Shown: piece by piece, positions 39,506-48,861 of the stretch
Position numbering within the stretch: position 1 is the stretch's first letter
How the letters are laid out: every line of letters starts with the position of its first letter
Source of the DNA: Streptomyces sp. NRRL F-6492
Lineage (GTDB): Bacteria; Actinomycetota; Actinomycetes; Streptomycetales; Streptomycetaceae
Assembly: GCF_001280125.1 (NCBI RefSeq)
Contig: NZ_LGEG01000149.1
Coordinates: 83,440 to 147,439, forward strand
Direction: 5' to 3'
Length of the DNA: 64,000 nucleotides
Notes under the pieces: model-generated
The model's database searches: none
Seen by the model: only the letters and a program-made list of their open reading frames with translations
What the model was told of the DNA's origin: nothing
Translations under genes and position numbers: made by a program

Positions 39506-39991
39506 TCAGGCGCGGTCGGCGCCGACCGGCTCGCCGACGATGCGGGCGGCGAGGGCGTGGGCCCAGGCGTCGACGTCGGCGTTGAGCTCGCGCTCGGCGG
39601 CGGCGCGCTCGTCGGCGATCTTCGCGGTGCCGGCGGCGAGGATGGCGTCGCGCTCGGCGGAGCCCTCGGCGCGGGCGGCGGCGATGGCGGCGGAGCCCTC
39701 CTCGACGGCCTTGGAGCGGATGCGCGCGGCCTCGTGGCGGGCCTCGGCGAGCTCGGCCTCGTACTGCTCGCGGATCCCGGCGGCCTCGGCGCGCAGGTCG
39801 TCGGCGCGGTCGGTGCCGCCGTCGATGGCGTCCTCGCGCTGCTCGAGCGTGCGCTTGATCTTCGGCAGGACGCCCTTCGCCAGGATGAGGAAGGTGATGC
39901 CGAACAACACCACGCCGAGGATGAGCTCGGCCCAGACGGGGTTGAGCGGACCGAGGTCCGTCTTGAAGATCTGCGAGTTCGCGAGGGTCAT
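39506..39991 (-). CDS. Orphan F0 ATP synthase subunit b-like protein
   Basis: The product is 161 aa. Residues about 19-39 form one membrane helix (VWAELILGVVLFGITFLILAK). The remainder is a long charged coiled coil (TLEQREDAIDGGTDRADDLRAEAAGIREQYEAEL) ending HALAARIVGEPV. Both parts match F-type ATP synthase subunit b. No other atp gene is near; the neighbours are an MpaB-type gene and a phosphodiesterase. It may be a paralogue replacing the b subunit in certain cells or a protein that borrowed the b-subunit form. The strong terminator shows it is a single-gene transcript. Confidence 0.85.
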   Translation of the reverse strand: MTLANSQIFKTDLGPLNPVWAELILGVVLFGITFLILAKGVLPKIKRTLEQREDAIDGGTDRADDLRAEAAGIREQYEAELAEARHEAARIRSKAVEEGSAAIAAARAEGSAERDAILAAGTAKIADERAAAERELNADVDAWAHALAARIVGEPVGADRA

Positions 39992-40161
39992 GCGCGCATT
40001 CTACCTGGAGCAAATGGGGTCGAATGAGACACCGGAGTGAGAGTTGGCACGCTCGTGCGGGTCCGGCCAGATTCCCGGCACCCAGAGGCTACCGGAAGGT
40101 AACCACGGCTGATTGTATGTGCGGCGCCAGGCCAATCCCCCACGTCTCCACGGGAGTTCAC

Positions 40162-41142
40162 GTGTCGTTCGCCGCGCTCCGCCGCGCCCCCGGCGCCGCT
40201 CTTTCCCTCGCCCTCGCCGCCGCCACCCTGACGGCGACGGCCCCGGCCGCGTCCGCCGCGACCACCGAGGCCCCCCGGCTGAAGGTCCTCACCTACAACG
40301 CGTTCCTCTTCTCGAAGAGCCTCTACCCGAACTGGGGGCAGGACCACCGGGCGAAGGCGATCCCCGCCGCCTCCTTCTTCCAGGGGCAGGACGTCGTCGT
40401 CCTCCAGGAGGCCTTCGACAACTCCGCCTCCGACGCGCTGAAGGCGAACGCCGCCGGGCAGTACCCGCACCAGACCCCGGTCGTGGGCCGGAGCAGGAGC
40501 GGGTGGGACGCCACCGGCGGGTCCTACTCCGCGACCACGCCCGAGGACGGCGGCGTGACGATCCTCAGCAAGTGGCCGATCGTCCGCAAGGAGCAGTACG
40601 TCTACAAGGACGCCTGCGGCGCCGACTGGTGGTCGAACAAGGGCTTCGCCTACGCGGTGCTCGACGTGAACGGCAGCCGGGTCCACGTCCTCGGCACCCA
40701 CGCCCAGTCCACCGACCCGGGCTGCGCGGCGGGCGAGGCGGCGCAGATGCGCAGCCGCCAGTTCAAGGCGATCGACGCCTTCCTCGACGCCAAGAGGATC
40801 CCGGCGGGCGAGCAGGTGATCGTCGCCGGCGACATGAACGTCGACTCGCACACGCCCGAGTACGGCACCATGCTCGCCGACGCGGGCCTGGTGGGGGCCG
40901 ACGCCCGCACCGGCCACCCGTACTCCTTCGACACCGAGCTGAACTCGATCGCCTCCGAGCGCTACCCGGACGACCCGCGCGAGGACCTCGACCACGTCCT
41001 GTACCGGGCGGGCAACGCCCGCCCGGCCGGCTGGACCAACCACGTGGTCCTGGAGAAGAGCGCCCCGTGGACGGTCGGCAGCTGGGGCACCGCCTACACG
41101 TACACGAACCTCTCCGACCACTACCCGGTCACCGGCTTCTGA
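40162..41142 (+). CDS. Secreted sphingomyelin phosphodiesterase-like protein (neutral sphingomyelinase family)
   Basis: The product is 326 aa. Residues 1-33 are a signal peptide (ALRRAPGAALSLALAAATL). The DNase I-like fold shows LTYNAFLFS, VVVLQEAFDN (metal Glu), GVTILSKWPIV, VIVAGDMNVDSHTPEY (catalytic Asp/Asn) and NLSDHYPVTGF (catalytic Asp-His), the complete set for Mg-dependent neutral sphingomyelinases. It probably cleaves phosphocholine headgroups of exogenous lipids. The start is GTG 40162 with GGGAG 5 nt upstream; the longer frame upstream lacks a ribosome-binding site and would bury the signal peptide. Confidence 0.9.
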   Translation: MSFAALRRAPGAALSLALAAATLTATAPAASAATTEAPRLKVLTYNAFLFSKSLYPNWGQDHRAKAIPAASFFQGQDVVVLQEAFDNSASDALKANAAGQYPHQTPVVGRSRSGWDATGGSYSATTPEDGGVTILSKWPIVRKEQYVYKDACGADWWSNKGFAYAVLDVNGSRVHVLGTHAQSTDPGCAAGEAAQMRSRQFKAIDAFLDAKRIPAGEQVIVAGDMNVDSHTPEYGTMLADAGLVGADARTGHPYSFDTELNSIASERYPDDPREDLDHVLYRAGNARPAGWTNHVVLEKSAPWTVGSWGTAYTYTNLSDHYPVTGF

Positions 41143-41163
41143 CGGCCGGGCCGGGGGCGCGGC

Positions 41164-41646
41164 TCAGTAGCCGCGGCCGCCGAAGAGGCTGTAGAGCCAG
41201 GCGCCGAGCACCGCGGCGACGCAGACCATGACGAACAGGGAGCCGGCGCTCGTGTGCCGCTCCTTCCGGGGACGACCGGGGCGGGGGGCGCGAGCCTTCC
41301 GCCCCGGCCTCTCGCGCTTTCCGGCCCTTCCGCCGCGCTCCGGCGCCGGCTCGGCCACCGCGGCGACGTCGGCGAGCAGACCGCGGCAGACCGCGGCCAG
41401 CTCCGCCGTCCCGGCCGTCAGGTCGACGACCACCTCGGTGCGCGCCGGCGCCGTCGTCCCTCCGTCCAGGATCCGCCCGGCCCGCAGCAGCGCCCGGTCC
41501 TTGCCCCCGGTCGGGGCCAGGCTGATCCAGCGGCGGACGTGCTCGCCCCGGATCACCACCCCGCCGCCCCGCTCGCGGTAGACGGTGTGCTCCCGCCACA
41601 GGATCCCGGCCAACTCCCCTGCCGTGTCCCTGAGTTCCGCGTACAT
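41164..41646 (-). CDS. 160-aa hypothetical with C-terminal membrane anchor
   Basis: The product is 160 aa. The first 100 residues look like a small soluble domain (YAELRDTAGELAGILWREHTVYRERGGGVVIRG). Then comes a very basic Arg/Lys/Pro/Gly segment (about 105-132) and one C-terminal helix (SLFVMVCVAAVLGAWLYSLFGG). The basic patch just before the helix predicts an N-inside, tail-anchored orientation. I do not recognise the family. The ATG at 41646 has GGGGGGA about 6 nt upstream. It converges on the phosphodiesterase with 21 bp between stops. Confidence 0.7.
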   Translation of the reverse strand: MYAELRDTAGELAGILWREHTVYRERGGGVVIRGEHVRRWISLAPTGGKDRALLRAGRILDGGTTAPARTEVVVDLTAGTAELAAVCRGLLADVAAVAEPAPERGGRAGKRERPGRKARAPRPGRPRKERHTSAGSLFVMVCVAAVLGAWLYSLFGGRGY

Positions 41647-41740
41647 CGAATCCCCCCTGCTCCCCTGTCCCCCGCTGCGACAGCGGCCGACTCTAACCCT
41701 CGCGGCCGAGGCCCCGCACCGCGCCCCGGCCCGGCGCCCC

Positions 41741-41959
41741 TTACGCGCCGAAGTCGTACACGGTGACCGGTATCCCCCGGTCCACCAGCCGCCGGAGGAC
41801 CAGCGGCTCGACCCGGACGAACCGGGCTGCCCCCGGGCCGAAGCCCTTGCCCCAGCCGCCGAGGTCGTTGCGGACATGGGCGATGACCTTGGCGCCCTTG
41901 CCGTGCGGGGAGGTCGCGTCCCCCCGGACGTACGTGATCCCGTTCGCACTCCCGTTCAT
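41741..41959 (-). pseudogene. Shortened macro-domain gene remnant (72 codons)
   Basis: The first 45 residues clearly match the start of ADP-ribose-binding macro domains of the Streptomyces type: ITYVRGDATSPHGKGAKVIAHVRNDLGGWGKGF. After that a full macro domain should continue for about 100 residues with the second phosphate loop, but this frame instead reads through about 30 unrelated residues to a stop. The fold could not close, so I regard it as an internally deleted remnant. The GGWGKGF loop is intact. It is divergent from the MerR gene. Confidence 0.6.
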
Positions 41960-42001
41960 GACGATCACGCTACGGGGGGCCACTGACAATCGCGCCGGTC
42001 T

Positions 42002-42034
42002 TTTACACGGATGGTGAGACAGCAATACTGTTCA
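42002..42034 (+). promoter_or_regulatory. MerR promoter with overlapping inverted repeat
   Basis: TTTACA (42002-42007) and AATACT (42024-42029) are spaced by 16 bp, or TACTGT (42026-42031) by 18 bp. The inverted repeat TGAGACAG-CAATA-CTGTTCA (42015-42034, one-base bulge) covers the -10. The A+T content is locally high. Placement just upstream of the MerR gene suggests autoregulation. Confidence 0.55.
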
Positions 42035-42082
42035 AGCGGTCCGGACACGCGGGCCGACGGCTGGGGAAACGAGGCGGCTCGG

Positions 42083-42820
42083 ATGGACGTCGAGAGCGAC
42101 GTGGAGCGCGGACCGAGCTACACCGTCGACGAGCTGGCCGCGCGGGCCGGGGTCACGGTGCGGACCGTGCGGTTCTACGGGACCCGGGGGCTCCTCCCGC
42201 CGCCCGTCATCGGAGCCCGGCGGGTCGGGCACTACGGGCCGGAGCACCTCTCCCGGCTCGCCCTCATCGAGGAGCTCCAGCGGCAGGGCATGACGCTCGC
42301 CGCGATCGAACGGTACCTGGAGCAGCTGCCGCCCGACCTCAGCGCCCGCGACCTCGCGGTCCACCGGGCCCTGGTGGCCTCCTGGGCGCCCGAGTCCGCC
42401 GAGTCGACCACCCGGCGCGAGCTGGAGCGGCGCGCCGGGCGGGCGCTGACCGAGCGGGACGTCGACCGGCTCGCCGCGATGGGGGTCCTGGAGCGGACCG
42501 ACGACGCCGACACGTACCGGCTCGACGGCTCGCTGCTGCGGCTCGGCGTGGAGATGCTGGACGTGCCCATCGAGCACGAGACGATCCTCGCCTCCCGGAC
42601 CGTGCTCCTGGAGCACGCGCGGGCCGCCGCCGAGGAGCTCGCCCGGCTCTTCCAGGAGCAGGTGTGGAACCCGTACCGGGAGAGCGGCGAGGACCCGGAC
42701 CACCTGAAGGCGATGAGGTCGCTCTCGGCCCACATGCAGCCGATGGTGATCCAGGCCCTCGTCACGGCCTTCCAGCGCTCGCTGAGCGAGGAGCTGAGGA
42801 CGGCGTTCCGGAGCCCGTGA
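42083..42820 (+). CDS. MerR family regulator next to beta-oxidation genes
   Basis: The product is 245 aa. Residues 13-80 are the MerR winged HTH (YTVDELAARAGVTVRTVRFYGTRGLLPPP, then GHYGPEHLSRLALIEELQRQGMTLAAIERYLEQL). The C-terminal 150 residues are helical, without the Cys residues of metal sensors, and probably bind an organic ligand. I chose ATG 42083, which has GAGG 8 nt upstream, over the frame opening at 42011 that starts inside the promoter repeat. It converges on the FadB-like gene through a shared hairpin. Control of the neighbouring fatty-acid genes is plausible but unproven. Confidence 0.9.
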   Translation: MDVESDVERGPSYTVDELAARAGVTVRTVRFYGTRGLLPPPVIGARRVGHYGPEHLSRLALIEELQRQGMTLAAIERYLEQLPPDLSARDLAVHRALVASWAPESAESTTRRELERRAGRALTERDVDRLAAMGVLERTDDADTYRLDGSLLRLGVEMLDVPIEHETILASRTVLLEHARAAAEELARLFQEQVWNPYRESGEDPDHLKAMRSLSAHMQPMVIQALVTAFQRSLSEELRTAFRSP

Positions 42821-42839
42821 GGTCGCTCACGGGCTCCGG
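42808..42839. terminator. Bidirectional terminator between MerR and the FadB-like gene
   Basis: Perfect 14-bp arms (42808-42821 and 42826-42839) with a GTCG loop; the arm reads CCGGAGCCCGTGAG. The left arm contains the last codons and stop of the MerR gene, and the right arm ends 9 bp before the stop of the convergent gene. It can serve both transcripts. Confidence 0.85.
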
Positions 42840-42848
42840 AGCCACCGG

Positions 42849-45023
42849 TCAGGCGTCGGTGAAGACCTCGCCCCGCTCGGCCTTCTCCACCAGGAGGGCC
42901 GGCGGGGCGAAGCGCTCGCCGTACGTCTCCGCCAGCTCGCGGGCGCGGGCGACGAAGCCGGCGACGCCGCCCTCGTAACCGTTGACGTACTGGAGGATGC
43001 CGCCGCTCCAGGCCGGGAAGCCGATGCCCATGATGGAGCCGATGTTGGCGTCGGCGACCGAGGTCAGGACGCCCTCCTCCAGGAGGCGGACGGTGTCGAT
43101 GGCCTCGGAGAACAGCATCCGCTCCTGCATGTCGCGGAAGGGGATCTCGTGCCCCGGCTTGGTGAAGTGCTCGCGCAGGCCGGTCCAGAGCTTGCCGCGC
43201 TTTCCGTTCTCGTCGTACTCGTAGAAGCCGGCGCCGCCGCTGCGGCCGGGGCGCTCGAACTCGTCGACCATGCGGTCGATCACGGCCTCGCCCGGGTGGG
43301 TCGCCCAGACGCCGCCGGCCTCCTCGATCGCCCGCTTGGTCTCGTTGCGGATCTTGCGCGGGAGGGTCAGGGTCAGCTCGTCCATCAGGGAGAGGATCTT
43401 GGCCGGGTAGCCGGCCTGGGCCGCGGCCTGCTCGATCGAGGCGGGCTCGATGCCCTCGCCGACCATGGCGACGCCCTCGTTGAGGAACTGGCCGATCACC
43501 CGCGAGGTGAAGAAGCCGCGCGAGTCGTTGACGACGATCGGCGTCTTGTTGATCTGGCGGACCAGGTCGAAGGCGCGGGCCAGGGCCTCGTCGCTCGTCC
43601 GCCCGCCCTTGATGATCTCCACGAGCGGCATCTTGTCGACGGGCGAGAAGAAGTGCAGGCCGATGAAGTCGGCCTGGCGCTCCACGCCCTCGGCGAGGAC
43701 GGTGATCGGCAGGGTGGAGGTGTTGGAGCAGAGCAGCGCGTCGGGCTCCACGACGGACTGGATCTCCTGGAACACCTTGTGCTTGAGGCCGGTGTCCTCG
43801 AAGACGGCCTCGATGACCGCGTCGCAGCCGGCGAGGTCGGCGACCTCGGCGGTGGGGGTGATGCGGGCGAGGAGGGCGTCGGCCTTCTCCTGGGTGGTGC
43901 GGCCGCGCGAGACGGCCTTGGCGCACAGCTTCTCCGAGTACTCCTTGCCCTTGGCGGCGGACTCGGCGGAGACGTCCTTGAGGACGACCTCGATGCCGGC
44001 GCGGGCGCAGGAGTAGGCGATGCCGGCGCCCATCATGCCGGCGCCGAGGACGGCGACCTTGCGGACCGGGCGGGGTTCGATGCCCTTGGGGCGGCTGGCG
44101 CCGGAGTTGACGGCCTGGAGGTCGAAGAAGAACGCCTGGATCATGTTCTTCGCCGTCTGGCCGGTGACCAGCTCGGTGAAGTAGCGGGACTCGATGACGG
44201 CCGCGGTCTCGAAGTCGACCTGGGAGCCCTCGACGGCGGCGGCCATGATGGCGGCGGGCGCCGGGTAGGGGGCGCCGTTCAGCTGCTTGCGCAGGTTGGC
44301 CGGGAAGGCCGGCAGGTTGGCGGCGAACTTCGGGTGCGAGGGGGTGCCGCCGGGGATCTTGTGGCCGGGCAGGTCCCAGGGCTGGTGCGACTCGGGGTGG
44401 GTGTCGATGAAGGCGACGGCCTTCGCGAGCATCTCCTCGGGGGTGGCCGCCAGCTCGTGCACCAGACCGTTGTCCAGCGCCCGCCTGGGGTTGTACTGGG
44501 TGCCCTGGAGCAGCACCTTGAGGAGGGCGTCGGTGATGCCCATCAGGCGCACGGTGCGGGTGACGCCGCCGCCGCCCGGCAGCAGGCCGAGGGTGACCTC
44601 GGGCAGGCCGATCTTGGAGCCGGAGGCGTCGAGGGCGATCCGGTGGTGGGAGGCGAGGGCGATCTCGTAGCCGCCGCCGAGCGCGGCACCGTTGATCGCG
44701 GCCACGACCGGCTTGCCGAGGGTCTCGATGCGGCGCAGCGCGTTCTTCATCTCCAGGGCGCCCTCGAAGATGTCCCGGGCGTGCTCGGGGCCCGCCTGGA
44801 TCATGTCCTTGAGGTCGCCGCCGGCGAAGAAGGTCTTCTTCGCAGAGGTGTAGACGATGCCCCGGATGGAGTCCTTCTCGGCCTCCGCGCGGTCGGCGAT
44901 CGCGATGATCGAGGCCCGGAAGGCCTGGTTCATGGTGTTGGCGGACTGGTTCGGGTCGTCCAGGACGAGGGTGACGATCCCGGTCTCGTCCTGCTCCCAG
45001 CGGATGGTGGTGCTCTCGCTCAT
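42849..45023 (-). CDS. Multifunctional enoyl-CoA hydratase / 3-hydroxyacyl-CoA dehydrogenase (FadB-like)
   Basis: The product is 724 aa. The N-terminal crotonase domain (1-about 200) has AKKTFFAGGDLKDM and AAINGAALGGGYEIALASHHRIA, plus IGLPEVTLGLLPGGGG with the hydratase Glu. The NAD domain begins at about 325 (VAVLGAGMMGAGIAYSCARAG). The C-terminal dehydrogenase domains include HFFSPVDKMPLVEII (catalytic His) and NDSRGFFTSRV. It carries out steps two and three of fatty-acid beta-oxidation. The thiolase gene is 40 bp upstream on the same strand, giving the usual thiolase-FadB pair. Confidence 0.95.
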   Translation of the reverse strand: MSESTTIRWEQDETGIVTLVLDDPNQSANTMNQAFRASIIAIADRAEAEKDSIRGIVYTSAKKTFFAGGDLKDMIQAGPEHARDIFEGALEMKNALRRIETLGKPVVAAINGAALGGGYEIALASHHRIALDASGSKIGLPEVTLGLLPGGGGVTRTVRLMGITDALLKVLLQGTQYNPRRALDNGLVHELAATPEEMLAKAVAFIDTHPESHQPWDLPGHKIPGGTPSHPKFAANLPAFPANLRKQLNGAPYPAPAAIMAAAVEGSQVDFETAAVIESRYFTELVTGQTAKNMIQAFFFDLQAVNSGASRPKGIEPRPVRKVAVLGAGMMGAGIAYSCARAGIEVVLKDVSAESAAKGKEYSEKLCAKAVSRGRTTQEKADALLARITPTAEVADLAGCDAVIEAVFEDTGLKHKVFQEIQSVVEPDALLCSNTSTLPITVLAEGVERQADFIGLHFFSPVDKMPLVEIIKGGRTSDEALARAFDLVRQINKTPIVVNDSRGFFTSRVIGQFLNEGVAMVGEGIEPASIEQAAAQAGYPAKILSLMDELTLTLPRKIRNETKRAIEEAGGVWATHPGEAVIDRMVDEFERPGRSGGAGFYEYDENGKRGKLWTGLREHFTKPGHEIPFRDMQERMLFSEAIDTVRLLEEGVLTSVADANIGSIMGIGFPAWSGGILQYVNGYEGGVAGFVARARELAETYGERFAPPALLVEKAERGEVFTDA

Positions 45024-45063
45024 GACTGATGCTTCTCCGTAAGAAGGGGTTCGGACGGGACGG

Positions 45064-46278
<1,215 letters not shown>

Positions 46279-46323
46279 GGGAGGCCTTTCGCGAGGAGGG
46301 TGGGAGGGGTTGCGCGGGGGAGG

Positions 46324-47466
46324 TCAGCCGAGGAGGGAACGGCCGATGATCTCCTTCATGATCTCGGTGGTGCCGCCGTAGATGGTCTGGATGCGGCCGT
46401 CGGTGTAGGCCCTGGCGACCGGGAATTCAGTCATGTAGCCGTATCCGCCGTGCAGTTGCAGGCAGCGGTCGGCGACCTTCTTCTGCAGCTCGGTCGCCCA
46501 CCACTTGGCCATCGAGGCGTCCACGGCGTCGAGCGCGCCGTTCGCGTGCTCCTCGATGCAGCGGTCCAGGAAGGCCCGGGTGACGGCGCACTCGGTGGCC
46601 ATCTCCGCGATCTCGAAGCGGATGTGCTGGAGCCGGGAGAGCGGGCGGCCGAAGGCCTCGCGCTCCTTGACGTAGGTGGTGGTGATCTCCAGGAGGTGTT
46701 CGGCGGCGGCGATGCCGGCGACGGCGATGGCCATCCGCTCCTGGGCGAGGTTGGTCATCAGGTGGACGAAGGCGCCGTTGAGCTCGCCGAGCAGGTTCTC
46801 CTTGGGGACGCGGACGTCGTGGAAGAACAGCTCGGCGGTGTCCTGGGACTTCTGGCCGATCTTGTCGAGGTTGCGGCCGCGCTCGAAGCCCTCCGCGCCG
46901 CGCTCCACGACGAGCAGGGAGAGGCCGTGGGCGCCGCCCTCGGGGGTGGTGCGGGCGACGACGACCACGAGGTCGGCCAGGATGCCGTTGGAGATGAAGG
47001 TCTTGGAGCCGTTGAGGATCCAGTGGTCGCCGCGGTCCTCGGCGGTGGTGCGGATGCCCTGGAGGTCGGAGCCCGCGCCCGGCTCGGTCATGGCGATGGC
47101 GGTGATGGTCTCGCCGGAGCAGAAGCCGGGCAGCCAGCGCCGCTTCTGCTCGTCGGTGGCGAGGGAGGTGAGGTACGGGCCGATGATGTCGTTGTGCAGG
47201 CCGAGGGCGAGGCCGGGGGTGCCGGCCCGGGTGAACTCCTCGGCCAGGACGGCGCCGTAGCGGAAGTCGGGGTTGCCGCCGCCGCCGTACTCCTCGTCGA
47301 CGGCGATGCCGAGCAGGCCCTGCCGTCCGGCGGCGAGCCAGGCCTCGCGGGAGACGATGCCGTCCTTCTCCCACTGCTCGTAGTGGGGCAGCACCTCCTT
47401 CTCCAGGAAGGTGCGCACGACCGCCCGGAAGGCTTCGTGGTCCTCGGTGTAGATACGGCGCTTCAT
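46324..47466 (-). CDS. Acyl-CoA dehydrogenase (long-chain/isovaleryl-type base position)
   Basis: The product is 380 aa. [20 protein letters not shown] (FAD/substrate strand) and [11 protein letters not shown] are typical of the family. In the C-terminal YEG position the sequence has Gly ([18 protein letters not shown]). The catalytic base is therefore expected at Glu243 in [10 protein letters not shown], as in long-chain and isovaleryl-CoA dehydrogenases. It performs the first oxidation of acyl-CoA. The ATG at 47466 overlaps the stop of the CaiB-type gene (ATGA), and the thiolase gene follows by 45 bp. Confidence 0.93.
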   Translation of the reverse strand: MKRRIYTEDHEAFRAVVRTFLEKEVLPHYEQWEKDGIVSREAWLAAGRQGLLGIAVDEEYGGGGNPDFRYGAVLAEEFTRAGTPGLALGLHNDIIGPYLTSLATDEQKRRWLPGFCSGETITAIAMTEPGAGSDLQGIRTTAEDRGDHWILNGSKTFISNGILADLVVVVARTTPEGGAHGLSLLVVERGAEGFERGRNLDKIGQKSQDTAELFFHDVRVPKENLLGELNGAFVHLMTNLAQERMAIAVAGIAAAEHLLEITTTYVKEREAFGRPLSRLQHIRFEIAEMATECAVTRAFLDRCIEEHANGALDAVDASMAKWWATELQKKVADRCLQLHGGYGYMTEFPVARAYTDGRIQTIYGGTTEIMKEIIGRSLLG

Positions 47467-48611
47467 GCGGAAGTCTCCTGGGTGTGCAGGGAGGGTACGG
47501 CCCAGTCGCGGGCGACCTCGGCGGTGTCGGCACCGGGCAGGGCGGGGCCCGTGCGCAGGGTGCCGGGGGTGGCGGAGAAGCGGGGTGCGGGGGCCGGCTG
47601 GACCAGCCCGTCGTGCTCGGCGAAGGTGCCGCGGGCGGCCAGGTGCGGGTGGGACGGGGCCTCGTCCAGGGAGAGGACGGGGGCGACGCAGGCGTCGGAG
47701 CCCTCGAAGACGCCGGTCCACTCCTGCCGGGTGCGGCTCAGGAACGCCTTGGCGACGGCCTCGCGCAGGTCGGGCCAGCGGGCGAGGTCGTAGCGGCCGG
47801 CGGCGGCCTCCCCGCCGATCCCGAGGAGGCGGACGAACTCGGCGTAGAACCGCTCCTCCAGGGCGCCGACCGCCATGTGGCCGCCGTCGGAGGTCGCGTA
47901 GACGCCGTAGAAGGGGCAGCCTCCGTCGAGCAGGTTGGTGCCGCGCCGGTCCTGCCAGCTCCCGGCGGCCAGCATGCCCCGGATCATGGTGGTGAGGTGG
48001 GCGGTGCCGTCGACGATCGCGGCGTCCACGACCTGGCCCTCGCCGTGGGCGCGGGCGTGCTGGAGGGCGGCGAGGACGCCGATGACCAGGTAGAGCGAGC
48101 CGCCGGCGTAGTCCCCGAGCAGGTTGGCCGGGATCGACGGGGGACCCTCGGGGTCCGGGCCGATCATGCCGAGGGCGCCGGTGATCGCGATGTAGCCGAT
48201 GTCGTGCCCGGCGGTCGGGGCGAGCGGTCCGTCCTGGCCCCAGCCGGTCATCCGGCCGTAGACCAGGCGCGGGTTGCGGGCGAGGCAGGCGTCGGGGCCG
48301 ACGCCGAGGCGCTCGGCCACGCCGGGCCGGTAGCCCTCGACCAGGACGTCCGCGCGCTCGACCAGGTCGAGGACGGTCGCGGCGCCGTCGGCCGCCTTGA
48401 GGTCGACGAGGACCGAGCGCTTGTTGCGGTTGGTGAGGTCGCGGGCGGGGTCGATGCCGAGCCCGGGGCCGCCGGGGCGGTCGATCCGCACGACGTCCGC
48501 GCCGAGGTCGGCGAGCAGCATCGCGGCGAAGGGGCCGGGGCCGATGCCGGCCAGTTCCACCACGCGCACCCCGGCGAGGGGGCCGTTGCGGGCGGTGTGC
48601 GTCGTACTCAT
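47463..48611 (-). CDS. CaiB/BaiF family CoA-transferase or alpha-methylacyl-CoA racemase
   Basis: The product is 382 aa of the CaiB/BaiF fold. It opens PLAGVRVVELAGIGPGPFAAMLLADLGADVVRIDRP. His136 in TAGHDIGYIAITG and Asp167 in LLGDYAGGSLYL occupy the positions of the catalytic His/Asp pair of alpha-methylacyl-CoA racemase, which favours racemase over CoA-transferase. The racemase would prepare branched-chain acyl-CoA for the coupled dehydrogenase. It is the first gene of a probable four-gene leftward operon. The upstream region holds a 9-bp direct repeat. Confidence 0.9.
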   Translation of the reverse strand: MSTTHTARNGPLAGVRVVELAGIGPGPFAAMLLADLGADVVRIDRPGGPGLGIDPARDLTNRNKRSVLVDLKAADGAATVLDLVERADVLVEGYRPGVAERLGVGPDACLARNPRLVYGRMTGWGQDGPLAPTAGHDIGYIAITGALGMIGPDPEGPPSIPANLLGDYAGGSLYLVIGVLAALQHARAHGEGQVVDAAIVDGTAHLTTMIRGMLAAGSWQDRRGTNLLDGGCPFYGVYATSDGGHMAVGALEERFYAEFVRLLGIGGEAAAGRYDLARWPDLREAVAKAFLSRTRQEWTGVFEGSDACVAPVLSLDEAPSHPHLAARGTFAEHDGLVQPAPAPRFSATPGTLRTGPALPGADTAEVARDWAVPSLHTQETSA

Positions 48612-48627
48612 CGAACCCCCGGGAGTG

Positions 48628-48650
48628 TGTGACACCAATGATGTAACACC
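48628..48650. repeat. 9-bp direct repeat upstream of the CaiB-type gene
   Basis: TGTGACACC (48628-48636) and TGTAACACC (48642-48650) repeat with a 14-bp period in an A+T-rich patch 17-39 bp before the ATG. This could be a regulator site or part of the promoter. No -10/-35 pair was assigned. Confidence 0.45.
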
Positions 48651-48861
48651 AGAGATGCTAGGAACGTGTTCCACTCGGCACAAGCCCCCCGGCCGAGCAA
48701 GCGCTTGGAAATTCCGGAGAGGTTCTTCGATCGGGGGCCTCGCTCGCCTCCGGGCGCCCGGGAGTACCCGAGGGCCCGGGAGATCCGGAGGGGGTCTTCC
48801 GCTATCCTCCGCCGACGACGACCGCGCACGGCGGCGCGGTCCGGCCGAGACGAGGGGCTGC

